Notes: a model not told the origin generated them from the sequence alone. Shown: positions 28,039 to 36,501, numbered from the stretch's first letter. The stretch: 39,227 nucleotides of DNA from an uncultured Sphingomonas sp. (GCA_913776255.1 CAJYLV010000053.1:1-39227), one strand, 5' to 3'. Made by a program: numbers and translations.

Positions 28039-29319
28039 TCACATCTTCCCGAGCAACTCCTTGATCGACACGAACGCGAACCCGACCGAGCTGTCGGCAA
28101 TCCCGTAGGGCATGAACAATTTGTCCCCGTGCTTCATCGCGCCGCACGTATAGACCACGTTCGGCACATAGCCCTCGCGGTCCTGATCCGCCGCCGCGAG
28201 GATCGGCGAGCGCGTGCGCCCGATGATCCGCGCCGGATTGTCCTTGTCGAGCAGCGCCGCGCCGATCGAATATTTCCGCATCGCGCCCACGCCGTGCGTC
28301 AACAGCAGCCAGCCCTCGTCGATTTCGATCGGAGGGCCGCAATTGCCGATCTGGACGAACTCCCATGGAAACACCGGCTTGAGGATCAACTCGCCGTCGT
28401 CCCAATGCGTCAGGTCGTCGGTGCGCAGCAGATAGAGGTTCTCGCCGTCCTGCCGCCCGATCGACAGATATTCGCCGCCCACCTTGCGCGGGAACAGCGC
28501 GATGCCCTTGTTGCGCGCCGCGCTGCCGGTCATCGGGATCAGGTCGAACGCCCGGAAATCACGCGTCCGCAACAGCTCGGACTGGATCGTCGCGCCGTTA
28601 TAGGCGGTGTAGGTGCCCAGCCATTCCTGCGTCCCGTCGTCGTGCGTGAAATGCACGAGCCGCAGATCCTCCAGCCCCTTGGACTGCGCGTCGGTGATCG
28701 GGAAGATCACCGTGCCCGACAAGGTGCTGTCGCGATGGCGATAGACCGTCACCGGCCCGCTCGGCGGCGCTTCCTCGTCGGTGCCAGTCGCGTCGGTGGC
28801 GGTGGCGAACGGCGGCTCGGGGGCCAGCTTCAGCTCGTTTTCGCTGGTGATGATCCCCTCGCGGAACGCGACCGAGGAGATATGCCCCTCGCCGACCGCG
28901 CGCAGCGACATCACGATCCGCTGCGCCCCGTCCTCCATCCCCGACTGATCGGGATGCGGGACGGCGCTGGGGTTCATCAGCGCCGCGGCGGCATAGCTGT
29001 ATTCGTGGCAGAAATAGGCACCGATCAGCTGTCGCTTCTCGTCGGAGATGCGGCTGCCATCCAGCCCATGCGCCGCCGCGATCTCGTCATAGCGGGTCAT
29101 GAACACCCGCCGCGTCTGCCAGTGGCGCGCCTCGAAATCCTTCAGCACCAGGTCGAGCTGGTCACGCGCCTCCTGCGGCGACATGTCCATGACCTCGCTG
29201 ATCAGCCGCTGCGACCGGCTGACGCCGTTCGCATTGGCGATCCAGCCGATGTGGAAGGGTCGCACCACGACGCGCGACGGATCGGCATGCAGGCGCAGCC
29301 GGTGGTTGAACAGCTCCAA
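28039..29319 (-). CDS. GH130-family glycoside phosphorylase/hydrolase
   Basis: Five-bladed beta-propeller of glycoside hydrolase family 130, whose characterised members mostly phosphorolyse or hydrolyse beta-mannosides. Family landmarks in order: RVVVRPFHIGW near the N-terminus, GLEDLRLVHF (the EDPR-like motif holding the expected catalytic Asp), LGTYTAYNG, NKGIALFPRKVGGEYLSIGR, IGNCGPPIEIDEGWLLLTHG, VPNVVYTCGAM, and YGIADSSVGFAFVSI. A roughly 90-residue helical insertion near the N-terminus makes it 426 aa, longer than compact GH130 enzymes. The start is TTG 29319; an in-frame TAA lies 18 bases upstream and no ATG fits. It follows the GT4 fusion gene by 46 bases on the same strand. Substrate unknown. 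Confidence 0.85.
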   Translation of the reverse strand: MELFNHRLRLHADPSRVVVRPFHIGWIANANGVSRSQRLISEVMDMSPQEARDQLDLVLKDFEARHWQTRRVFMTRYDEIAAAHGLDGSRISDEKRQLIGAYFCHEYSYAAAALMNPSAVPHPDQSGMEDGAQRIVMSLRAVGEGHISSVAFREGIITSENELKLAPEPPFATATDATGTDEEAPPSGPVTVYRHRDSTLSGTVIFPITDAQSKGLEDLRLVHFTHDDGTQEWLGTYTAYNGATIQSELLRTRDFRAFDLIPMTGSAARNKGIALFPRKVGGEYLSIGRQDGENLYLLRTDDLTHWDDGELILKPVFPWEFVQIGNCGPPIEIDEGWLLLTHGVGAMRKYSIGAALLDKDNPARIIGRTRSPILAAADQDREGYVPNVVYTCGAMKHGDKLFMPYGIADSSVGFAFVSIKELLGKM

Positions 29320-29365
29320 GGACCAGCCTCGTCTTTAGGGACGTCGAACGCGAGCGCCGCCGCCG

Positions 29366-31639
29366 TCAGGCTGAGACGCGCACCGTCCCTGCCACTTTTC
29401 CAACGCGCTTTGAAAGCCCCGAAATCGCACAGGACGCCATTTGTAACGCAAGGATCGACTCGGCCCCCTGGTTGCGGTTGAGCCCGGTCGGCATCAGCCC
29501 GTCGAAACAGCCACCGTCGCGCTGCGTCGCCAGCGGCAGGTCGAGATCATTGACCCCCAGATACCAGTCGTACGCGCGCTTCGCCTCGGCGTACCAGCGC
29601 ACATCACCGGTGGCGTCGAACGCCGCGGCGCAGGCGTCGATCGTCGCCTGTGCCTCCAGCGGCTGCTGGTCGAACGGCAACGGATCCTCGTACACGCGCC
29701 CGAAGCTCTCCGAGCCGACCGCGCGGAAATGCCCTTCCGGCGCGGTCTGGCGCGCGACGATCCAGTCGAGCGTGTCGAGCCCGCACGCGATCAGATCGGC
29801 ACGGTTGAGCGCCAGCCCGGCGCGCAGCATCGCCTCCGGCAGCCGCGCATTGTCATAGGCGAGCACGATCTCGAACCAGCACCATTCCGGTCGCCGTGCC
29901 GCGTCGAGCAACGCGAGATGCTCGTCGGGGAAGCGGCGCAGGATCTGCAACGCCATCTCGTGCCCCGGCGACGCCTCCAGCATCGCCGCCGCGCCGAGCA
30001 TCGCGAACGCCTGCGCGCGCGGGCTGCCGAGGTCGAGCGCGAGGCTGGCGGTGTTATCGAACATCGCGGTCGCCCAGTCGCGGTGCTTGGGCTCGTGCGC
30101 GTCGCGCGCGGTCACGCCCAGCGCCCAGAGCGCGCGGCCGTTCGAATCCTCCGAGCCGACGTCCTCGCACCACGTCCGGTCGAAGTTCATGAAATTGCGG
30201 AAGCGCCGCGCATCGGGGTTCCACGCGAACTGGACGAACGACGCGTAGATCGTCATCCACTTGTCGCGCGTCTCCGCGTCGAGATCGTCGATCGCGCTCA
30301 TCAGCATCAGCGCGCGGGCGTTGTCGTCGATGCAATAGCCGTGGCGGCGATCGGGCACCGAGAAGATCGAATGCTGGAGCATCCCCGTCGCATCGCTCAT
30401 TCGCTCGACCGCCGCGATGTCAGGAGCCAACACCTGTTTGTCGGCCTTGCCGGGGTGCGGAAGCCGTTGCGTCCGCGTCGACAGGCTGGCCATCAGTTCG
30501 TCCATTGCCTTCTCCACCACGCGCGGCCAGATCATCGTCCGGCCCCGCGCATAAGCCCGGGCCGACAGCCGCGCGAGATTGCGCGCGCTGCCGAGCAGGT
30601 CGTTGATCTCGCGTGCGAACGCGGCCGGGTCGCGGAAGTCGACCAGCACGCCGTGCCCGTCGGCAAGGATCTCGGTGGCATGGACGTACGGCGTGGAGAC
30701 CACCGCCTTGCCGACGCCGACCGCATAGCTGAGCGTGCCGCTCGTGATCTGCGCGGGGTTCAGATATGGCGTGGCATAGATGTCCGCCGCCTGGAGATAG
30801 TCGATCAGATCGTCGTGATCGACGAACGCGTCGATGAACGCGACGTTCGCGCCGACGCCCAGCTCCTCGGCACGCGCCTTGAGCGAATCGCGATACTTCT
30901 CACCCTCGTGCGCGACCAGATTGGGGTGCGTCGCGCCGAGCACGACGTACATCGCCTCCGGGTGCCGCTCGACCACCGATGGCATCGCCTCGATGATCGT
31001 CTCGATCCCCTTGCCCGGCGCGAGCAGCCCGAAGGTGAGGATCACACGGCGCCCGTCCCAGCCGAACCGCGCCTTGAACGCATCCGGCTCAGCAAACGGC
31101 CGGTCGGGCACGCCGTGCGGGATCGTCGCGATCTGCTTCGGGTTTGCGCCGTAGACGCGCTCGAGGATCTCGCGCCCGCGCTCGGCCATCACGATCACCT
31201 TGGCGGCGCGGCGTAGTAGCCCCTCGAGCACCGTCCGCTCGGCGGCACTCGGCTTCTCAAGCACGGTATGCAGCGTGACGATCAGCGGCAGCGACACGCG
31301 GTCGAGCAGCGCGAGAATATGCCCGCCCGCCTCACCGCCGAAGATGCCATATTCGTGCTGGAGCCACAGCACCTGTGCGCCGCTGTTCTCGATCGCACGC
31401 GCGGTCGACACATAGGCATCGCGGTCGTGCTGCGGGATCGCGCCGACCACGGCCTCGGGATAATCGTACCGACCGGGATGATCGTCCATCGCATAGACGT
31501 CGACCTGCATTTCGGGAAAGCGCGCCCGCAGCGCCTGATAGGTATCGGTCGTGAAGGTCGCGATCCCGCACTTTCGCGGCAGGAAGTTACCGATCAGCGC
31601 GATATGCCCGACGTTCAGCGCTCCGGTCGACTGCTTCAT
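29366..31639 (-). CDS. GT4 glycosyltransferase fused to a C-terminal helical (toroid-like) domain
   Basis: Residues about 10-385 form a GT-B glycosyltransferase of family 4: HIALIGNFLPRKCGIATFT, WLQHEYGIFGGEAGG, LTFGLLAPGKGIETIIEAMP and YLQAADIYATPYLNPAQI. The nucleotide-sugar site reads AQITSGTLSYAVGVGKAVVS, so the usual E-x7-E glutamates are replaced. Residues about 400-757 are an all-helical region with GYCIDDNARALMLM, SNGRALWALG, EWCWFEIVLAYDNARLPEAM and GWFD-like repeats, resembling an (alpha/alpha)6 glycosidase-like toroid. ATG 31639 is preferred because AGAGG lies just upstream; ATG 31672 is the alternative. It precedes the GH130 gene in a likely two-gene operon. Donor and acceptor are unknown. 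Confidence 0.82.
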   Translation of the reverse strand: MKQSTGALNVGHIALIGNFLPRKCGIATFTTDTYQALRARFPEMQVDVYAMDDHPGRYDYPEAVVGAIPQHDRDAYVSTARAIENSGAQVLWLQHEYGIFGGEAGGHILALLDRVSLPLIVTLHTVLEKPSAAERTVLEGLLRRAAKVIVMAERGREILERVYGANPKQIATIPHGVPDRPFAEPDAFKARFGWDGRRVILTFGLLAPGKGIETIIEAMPSVVERHPEAMYVVLGATHPNLVAHEGEKYRDSLKARAEELGVGANVAFIDAFVDHDDLIDYLQAADIYATPYLNPAQITSGTLSYAVGVGKAVVSTPYVHATEILADGHGVLVDFRDPAAFAREINDLLGSARNLARLSARAYARGRTMIWPRVVEKAMDELMASLSTRTQRLPHPGKADKQVLAPDIAAVERMSDATGMLQHSIFSVPDRRHGYCIDDNARALMLMSAIDDLDAETRDKWMTIYASFVQFAWNPDARRFRNFMNFDRTWCEDVGSEDSNGRALWALGVTARDAHEPKHRDWATAMFDNTASLALDLGSPRAQAFAMLGAAAMLEASPGHEMALQILRRFPDEHLALLDAARRPEWCWFEIVLAYDNARLPEAMLRAGLALNRADLIACGLDTLDWIVARQTAPEGHFRAVGSESFGRVYEDPLPFDQQPLEAQATIDACAAAFDATGDVRWYAEAKRAYDWYLGVNDLDLPLATQRDGGCFDGLMPTGLNRNQGAESILALQMASCAISGLSKRVGKVAGTVRVSA

Positions 31640-31751
31640 CCCCTTACCTCTGCCGATCGATACGCCGCCCATTGCGCGCGTGTTCGCAAAGATGAACCGT
31701 CATTAAGACGAAAGGTTGCCATAATTCCGCAATGCAGCAAAGCCGATCGGG

Positions 31752-31765
31752 TTGATCGCGATCAA
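31752..31765 (-). terminator. Short palindrome directly after the queF stop
   Basis: TTGATCGCGATCAA is a perfect 14-bp palindrome immediately downstream of queF and upstream of the GT4 gene on the same strand. It has no U-tract, so it may be a weak terminator or an operator for the GT4-GH130 unit. Confidence 0.3.
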
Positions 31766-32212
31766 TCAGCCTCGACCGCGATAGGGTGCGACGCCCTGAT
31801 CCGGCAGCCACAAGTCCGCCGGTGCGGCGCCCGACTGCCAGAACACGTCGATCGGCATCCCGCCGCGCGGATACCAGTAACCGCCGATCCGCAACCATTG
31901 CGGCTGCATCTCGCGGAATAGCCGTTCGCCGATCCCGACCGTGCAATCCTCGTGAAAGGCGGCATGGTTGCGGAACGAACCGAGGAACAGTTTCAGCGAC
32001 TTGGACTCGACGATCGTCGCCGCCGGCGCATAGTCGATCACCAGATGCGCGAAATCGGGCTGGCCGGTCACCGGGCACAGCGAGGTGAATTCCGGCTGCG
32101 TGAAGCGCACCAGATAGGTCTGGTCCGGGCGCGGATTGGGAACGTAATCGAGCACCGCTTCCTCGGGAGAAGCGGGCAGCGTGCTGGCCTGGCCAAGATG
32201 CATCGGGGTCAT
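31766..32212 (-). CDS. queF: NADPH-dependent 7-cyano-7-deazaguanine (preQ0) reductase QueF
   Basis: Reduces the nitrile preQ0 to the amine preQ1 in queuosine tRNA-modification synthesis. The thioimide-forming Cys is C46 in [15 protein letters not shown], with the paired Asp seven residues later. [22 protein letters not shown] is the family QueF motif (ESKSLK). At 148 aa it is the single-domain, B. subtilis-like type. Start is uncertain: ATG 32212 is given, with ATG 32224 and 32203 in frame and none with a strong RBS. Other queuosine genes are not in the window. Divergent from sseA. Confidence 0.93.
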   Translation of the reverse strand: MTPMHLGQASTLPASPEEAVLDYVPNPRPDQTYLVRFTQPEFTSLCPVTGQPDFAHLVIDYAPAATIVESKSLKLFLGSFRNHAAFHEDCTVGIGERLFREMQPQWLRIGGYWYPRGGMPIDVFWQSGAAPADLWLPDQGVAPYRGRG

Positions 32213-32287
32213 GCGCGCGCACATAAGGGGTCACGTGGGCAATTGCGACCTGTTCCCAGCCCTCGCGGTGGCGCTATGGAGACGGTC

Positions 32288-33136
32288 ATGACCGCTCTCG
32301 TCTCCACCGAATGGCTCGCCGCGCACGCGGCCACGCCGGGGCTGCGCATCCTCGACGCCAGCTACCACGTCGGCTTGCCGGGCGAAGCCCCGCGCGACGC
32401 CATCGCCGAGTTCGCCGCCGGCCATATCCCGGGCGCGACCTTCATGGACCTCGCGGGCTTCAACGCACCGGACGCGCCGCTGCCCTCCACCATGCCCGAC
32501 GCGGCGCATTTCGCGGCGCAAGCGGGGCGGCTCGGGTTGCGCAGTGAGGCGCGGATCGTGCTCTACGACGACGCACCGCACCGCACCGCGGCGCGCGCCT
32601 GGGTGCTGCTGCGCGCGTTCGGCTTCACCGATGTCGCGCTGCTCGACGGCGGGCTGGCGAAGTGGAAGGCGGAGGGGCGTCCGCTGGAACAGGGCACGTC
32701 GCTGGTACAACCGACGACGCTCGACGTCAGCACGACCGGTATCGGCCTTGTCGATCTCGCCGCAATGCGCGCGCTCCAAGAGGACGGCGGCGCGCAGATC
32801 GTCGACGCCCGCTCGGCGGCGCGCTTCACCGGCGCGGAGGCCGATCCGCGCCCCGGCGTCGCGCCCGGCCATATTCCGGGGTCGCGCAACCTGCCCTATC
32901 CGCAGCTCTTCAACCTTGACGGGACGTGGAAGCAAGGCGAGGCGCTCGCCGCCGCCTTCACCGCCGCCGGGGTCGATCTCGGCCGGCCGCTGGCGATGAC
33001 CTGCGGTTCGGGGATCACCGCCAGCGTGCTCGCGTTCGGCGCGCACCTGCTCGGGCGCGAGGCGGCGGTCTATGACGGCAGCTGGACCGAATGGGGCGGC
33101 GATCCCGCCACGCCCAAGGCGACGGGGGACGCATGA
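32288..33136 (+). CDS. sseA: 3-mercaptopyruvate sulfurtransferase (tandem rhodanese)
   Basis: Transfers sulfane sulfur from 3-mercaptopyruvate (or thiosulfate) to thiol acceptors or cyanide. Two rhodanese domains: the first (about residues 5-135) lacks a catalytic Cys, and the second (about 150-275) carries C239 in TCGSGITAS. The CG(S/T)G(V/I)T loop is diagnostic of mercaptopyruvate sulfurtransferases as against thiosulfate enzymes. GHIPGA and GHIPGSRNLPY mark both domains. ATG 32288 is preferred because GGAG sits 7 bases upstream; ATG 32276 is 12 bases earlier in frame. The stop overlaps metC (ATGA), so sulfur-amino-acid breakdown enzymes are co-translated. Confidence 0.93.
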   Translation: MTALVSTEWLAAHAATPGLRILDASYHVGLPGEAPRDAIAEFAAGHIPGATFMDLAGFNAPDAPLPSTMPDAAHFAAQAGRLGLRSEARIVLYDDAPHRTAARAWVLLRAFGFTDVALLDGGLAKWKAEGRPLEQGTSLVQPTTLDVSTTGIGLVDLAAMRALQEDGGAQIVDARSAARFTGAEADPRPGVAPGHIPGSRNLPYPQLFNLDGTWKQGEALAAAFTAAGVDLGRPLAMTCGSGITASVLAFGAHLLGREAAVYDGSWTEWGGDPATPKATGDA

Positions 33137-34326
33137 GCGCGCGCGATGACATCCGGCCGGCGACGCGGCTGGTCACCGGCGGACGGCGCAAGGAATGGAC
33201 CGCCGGCGTCGTCAACACGCCGGTCTGGCGCGCCTCGACGATCCTCTACGACGATGTCGCGCATCTGCGCGCGACTGGTGCCCGCGACACCCACCACCGG
33301 CTGTTCTACGGTCGCCGCGGCACCCCGACGCAATGGAGCCTCGCCGACGCACTGACCGAGCTGGAGCCGGGCGCGGAGGGCACGTTCCTCTATCCATCGG
33401 GCGTCGCCGCGGTCTCGGCGTGCCTGCTGACTTTGCTGTCGCCGGGCGACGAGCTGCTGCTGGTCGACAGCGCCTATGACCCGACGCGCGCGCTCGCCGA
33501 CAAATTGCTCGCCCGGATGGGGGTGACCACCCGCTATTACGATCCACTGATCGGCGCTGGCATCGCCGACCTGATCGGCGAGCGCACGCGCGTGATCTTC
33601 ATGGAAAGCCCCGGCAGCCTGACCTTCGAGGTGCAGGACGTCCCCGCGATCGTCGCCGCGGCGAAGGCGCGCGGGGTCGCGACGGTGATCGACAACACCT
33701 GGGCGACGCCATTGCTGTTCCCGGTCATCGAACGGGGCGTCGATTATTCGATCCTCGCCTGCACCAAGTACATCGGCGGCCATTCCGACGTGATGATGGG
33801 GTCGGTCACCGCCGGGCCGGGCCGCTTCGCCGCGTTGCGCGACACCAGCTTCCAGCTCGGGCAGGTCGTCAGCGCCGACGACGCCTATCTCGCCAGCCGC
33901 GGCCTGCGCACAATGGGGGTGCGGCTCGACCGCCACGAGGCGAGCGCGTTGCGGATCGCCGAGTGGCTGGCGGCCCGCCCCGAGGTCGCGCGCGTGCTCC
34001 ACCCCGCGCTCCCCTCCTGCCCCGGCCACGACCTGTGGCAGCGCGACTTCACGGGCGCGGCGGGGCTGTTCGCGTTCGTGCTGGCGGGCGGCGACGACGC
34101 GGCACGCTGCGCGCTGATCGACACGCTCGACCTGTTCGGGATCGGCTATAGCTGGGGCGGGTTCGAGAGCCTCGCGGTCCCGGTCGACCCGCAGCGCCAT
34201 CGCACCGCCACCACCCCCGATTTCGCCGGCCCGCTGGTGCGGTTGCAGATCGGACTCGAAGACCCCGACGACCTGATCGCCGACCTTGAGCGCGGGCTGG
34301 CGGCGTGGCGCGCGGCGCAGGCGTGA
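33133..34326 (+). CDS. metC: Cystathionine beta-lyase (Cys/Met metabolism PLP family)
   Basis: Fold-type I PLP enzyme expected to cleave cystathionine to homocysteine, pyruvate and ammonia. Motifs: FYGRRGTPTQWSLADAL, TFLYPSGVAAVSACLL, FMESPGSLTFEVQDV, VIDNTWATPLLF, and the Schiff-base lysine K212 in ACTKYIGGHSDVMMGS. The FYGRRGTPT and SPGSLTFE signatures favour MetC beta-lyase over gamma-synthase MetB. The 397-aa length is usual. ATG overlaps the sseA stop and the stop overlaps the MscS channel start (GTGA), a three-gene coupled series. Confidence 0.93.
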   Translation: MSARDDIRPATRLVTGGRRKEWTAGVVNTPVWRASTILYDDVAHLRATGARDTHHRLFYGRRGTPTQWSLADALTELEPGAEGTFLYPSGVAAVSACLLTLLSPGDELLLVDSAYDPTRALADKLLARMGVTTRYYDPLIGAGIADLIGERTRVIFMESPGSLTFEVQDVPAIVAAAKARGVATVIDNTWATPLLFPVIERGVDYSILACTKYIGGHSDVMMGSVTAGPGRFAALRDTSFQLGQVVSADDAYLASRGLRTMGVRLDRHEASALRIAEWLAARPEVARVLHPALPSCPGHDLWQRDFTGAAGLFAFVLAGGDDAARCALIDTLDLFGIGYSWGGFESLAVPVDPQRHRTATTPDFAGPLVRLQIGLEDPDDLIADLERGLAAWRAAQA

Positions 34327-35612
34327 CCGGTCTGGCGCCGCTGCTCGACATGGTGCCGGCGCAGGCCGACCTGATCGAGCTGGCGGCGGCCGGTGCGCTG
34401 GTGCTCGCGGCGCTGGCGCTGGGCGTGATGGCGCAGCGGATCGTCGGCGCGCGCACCGCGGCGTGGTGGCGCGCGCGCGTCGGGGCGCATGTCGAGGGAC
34501 TCGGCCCGCGCATCGCGACGATCATCCGCCACGGCAGCGCCGCGCTGCTGCTCGCGCTGCTCTACGCCGTCTGGCCATGGGGGCCGTTGCCCGCCGCCGC
34601 GATCGGCTTCGCGATGGCGGCGGCGGGAACGCTCACCGCGCACCAGCTGATGCGCGGCGTCGGCATCCCGCGCTGGGCCGCCTATGTCGTCGAGCTGGTC
34701 GTGTTCACCGCGCTGTTCAGCCATGCGGTCGGCGGGCTGGAGCCGATCACCACCACGCTCGACGCGATCGGGGTGCGGGTCGGCAGCCGCCGGCTGTCGC
34801 TGCTCTCGCTGATCGAGGTGCTGGTGATCGTCGTCGCGCTGATGGCGGCGGTGCGCGTCGCCAACCGCCTGACCGCGCACACCATCGCCCATGCCCGCGC
34901 GCTCGATCCGACGCAGAAGGTGCTGGCGCAGAAGATCGCCGGGATCGTCGTCGTCGTCTTCGCCTTCCTGTTCGGAATCGACCTGCTCGGGATCGACCTC
35001 ACCGCCTTCGCGGTCTTCTCGGGCGCGTTCGGACTCGCGGTCGGCTTCGGGATGCAGAAGACGATCGGCAACCTGATCGCCGGGATCATCCTGCTCATGG
35101 ACCGCTCGATCAAGCCCGGCGACGTGATCGCGGTCGGCACCAGCTTCGGCTGGGTCAACAAGATCGGCGTCCGCGCGGTGTCGGTGGTGACGCGCGACGG
35201 CAAGGAGCATCTGATCCCGAACGAGGATCTGATGACCCGCGAGGTCGAGAACTGGTCGTACACCGATCGCAACGTCCGCGTCCGCATCCCGGTGCGCGTC
35301 CCCTATGACTGCGACCTCCAGGCGGCGCAGGCGCTGATGCTGCGCGCCGCACGCGAGTCGCCGCGCGTGCTCGACTCGCCGAAGCCCAACGTTTGGCTGA
35401 CCGCGTTCGGCGTCGACGGGGCGGAGCATGAGATCCTCGCGTGGATCAGCGATCCGGAAAGCGGCGTCGGCAACGTCCGCTCGGACGTGCTCAACCGCCT
35501 GTGGATCATGTTCCGCGACGCCGGGATCGGCATGCCGTTCGCGCAGCGCGACATCTATGTGCGGAGCTGGCCGGGCGCGGAGACGCCCGCCGAGCCGTCG
35601 CCGCGAACCTGA
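34323..35612 (+). CDS. MscS-family mechanosensitive ion channel
   Basis: Small-conductance mechanosensitive channel homologue that would release solutes on hypo-osmotic shock. About five N-terminal membrane helices (residues about 20-210) precede the pore helix and beta domain. The pore segment is FSGAFGLAVGFGMQKTIGNL, followed by GIILLMDRSIKPGDVI, then VRAVSVVTRDGKEHLIPNEDL and a C-terminal alpha/beta vestibule domain. At 429 aa it has more N-terminal helices than E. coli MscS (three, 286 aa). The GTG at 34323 overlaps the metC stop. Why a channel is coupled to sulfur-metabolism genes is not evident. Confidence 0.9.
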   Translation: MTGLAPLLDMVPAQADLIELAAAGALVLAALALGVMAQRIVGARTAAWWRARVGAHVEGLGPRIATIIRHGSAALLLALLYAVWPWGPLPAAAIGFAMAAAGTLTAHQLMRGVGIPRWAAYVVELVVFTALFSHAVGGLEPITTTLDAIGVRVGSRRLSLLSLIEVLVIVVALMAAVRVANRLTAHTIAHARALDPTQKVLAQKIAGIVVVVFAFLFGIDLLGIDLTAFAVFSGAFGLAVGFGMQKTIGNLIAGIILLMDRSIKPGDVIAVGTSFGWVNKIGVRAVSVVTRDGKEHLIPNEDLMTREVENWSYTDRNVRVRIPVRVPYDCDLQAAQALMLRAARESPRVLDSPKPNVWLTAFGVDGAEHEILAWISDPESGVGNVRSDVLNRLWIMFRDAGIGMPFAQRDIYVRSWPGAETPAEPSPRT

Positions 35613-35644
35613 TTCGGGGGCAGCGGTCAGACAGGAGCGATCAT

Positions 35645-35775
35645 CGTCCCTGCGAAGGCAGGGACCCATGTCTGCCGAATGCAAGCGAGCAATCCGACAC
35701 AGTTCGCGACGCGCGTGTGTCAGATGCCCCGATTTGACGAAACAGACATAGGCCCCTGCCTTCGCAGGGGCGACG
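35645..35775. repeat. Double-hairpin intergenic repeat, family B, copy 2
   Basis: Same layout as 13683-13815: outer arms around CCTGCGAAGGCAGGGACCCA and GGCCCCTGCCTTCGCAGGGG, inner arms CGACACA and TGTGTCAGA. It lies 33 bases after the MscS gene. Confidence 0.85.
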
Positions 35776-35870
35776 TCGATGGCTTGTTTCGCGGCGGGGG
35801 CCAAACCGGGCCTTAGCCCGGTCGAGATCCGCCCCACCACCTCTTCTTCGCGACCAGACAAGCGAAGCCA
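35776..35870. other. Spacer between two family-B repeats
   Basis: This 95-base spacer, part of the longest non-coding stretch here (35613-36012), contains a 7-bp stem-loop ACCGGGC-CTTA-GCCCGGT (about 35806-35823). It holds no reading frame or promoter I can support. Confidence 0.5.
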
Positions 35871-36006
35871 CCGTCGTCCCTGCGCAGGCAGGGACCCGTG
35901 TCTGCCGAATGCGCGCGAGCCACCTGACACACGGCACGTCGCGCCTGTGTCAGATGGCTCATTATGACGAAACAGCCATGGGCCCCTGCCTTCGCAGGGG
36001 CGACGG
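35871..36006. repeat. Double-hairpin intergenic repeat, family B, copy 3
   Basis: Same orientation as copy 2 and 95 bases after it, bounded by CCGTCG and CGACGG. Outer arms CCTGCGCAGGCAGGGACCCG and GGCCCCTGCCTTCGCAGGGG; inner arms CTGACACA and TGTGTCAG. It ends 6 bases before the stop of the minus-strand DUF3035 gene and can serve both convergent transcripts as terminator. Confidence 0.85.
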
Positions 36007-36012
36007 CTGGAC

Positions 36013-36501
36013 TTACTGCTGCGGCGTGGGCTGAGCGGGCGTGGGCTGGGCGGGCGTTGGCTGTGCCGGCGCGGTCGCAGCCGCCCCGCCCACCGACGCG
36101 CGCGCATCCTGTCCGTCGCCCTGCGGCGCGGCGACGATGTCGCTGGTGGTCTGCCCTTTGTCGATCACGTTGGTCGCCGGATCGCCGACCCCCGAGCGAA
36201 TGCCCGGCGTCGACGCGCTCGCGCCGCCGGCCTGCTCGACCACGCCCGCCTCGCCCGCGCTGCGCGCCGCCGGGCCGCCGAACAGCGCCTCGATCGCCTG
36301 CGCCTGCGGGTTGTTGCCCTGCGTCCGCGCGGCGCCCGGCTGCGGCGGCACCAGCGCGAAATCGGGCGGGATGATCAGCGGCGCCTGCCGCGCCACCGCG
36401 AACTCGTCGGGGCGGGCACGATCGTAGCCGCGCTTGCCGCAGCCGGCGAGCAGCCCCAGCGCCGCCATCCCGGCCACCACCACCACCACAGACTTACGCA
36501 T
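36013..36501 (-). CDS. DUF3035 lipoprotein (BamF-like)
   Basis: Small predicted outer-membrane lipoprotein of the DUF3035 family, one member of which is described in Caulobacter as BamF, a beta-barrel assembly accessory. A basic N-terminus, a hydrophobic core and lipobox LLAGC make Cys21 the lipid site. The family region RPDEFAVARQAPLIIPPDFAL follows, which is the recognisable DUF3035 signature. The C-terminal half is low complexity, ending in three PTPAQ-type repeats encoded by 15-base tandem repeats (36013-36060) that could vary in number. ATG overlaps the lspA end by 8 bases. Coupling with lspA, the lipoprotein signal peptidase that would process it, fits. Confidence 0.87.
   Translation of the reverse strand: MRKSVVVVVAGMAALGLLAGCGKRGYDRARPDEFAVARQAPLIIPPDFALVPPQPGAARTQGNNPQAQAIEALFGGPAARSAGEAGVVEQAGGASASTPGIRSGVGDPATNVIDKGQTTSDIVAAPQGDGQDARASVGGAAATAPAQPTPAQPTPAQPTPQQ

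Noticed and set aside
27976..28042. Direct repeat GACCGGTCAC flanking 47 bases, as a possible target-site duplication
   Set aside because: The enclosed DNA has no mobile-element features, one copy overlaps the GH130 stop, and the repeat is itself mostly a palindrome in GC-rich DNA, so chance is likely.
25224..28100. Very long antisense open frame across topA
   Set aside because: It mirrors topA and its flanking repeat. The product is Arg-rich low-complexity sequence without family motifs, as expected in the antisense of a GC-rich gene.
27908..28108. Possible 66-aa gene after topA
   Set aside because: It starts inside the palindromic repeat arm and runs over the 3' end of the GH130 gene; no RBS and no recognisable domain.
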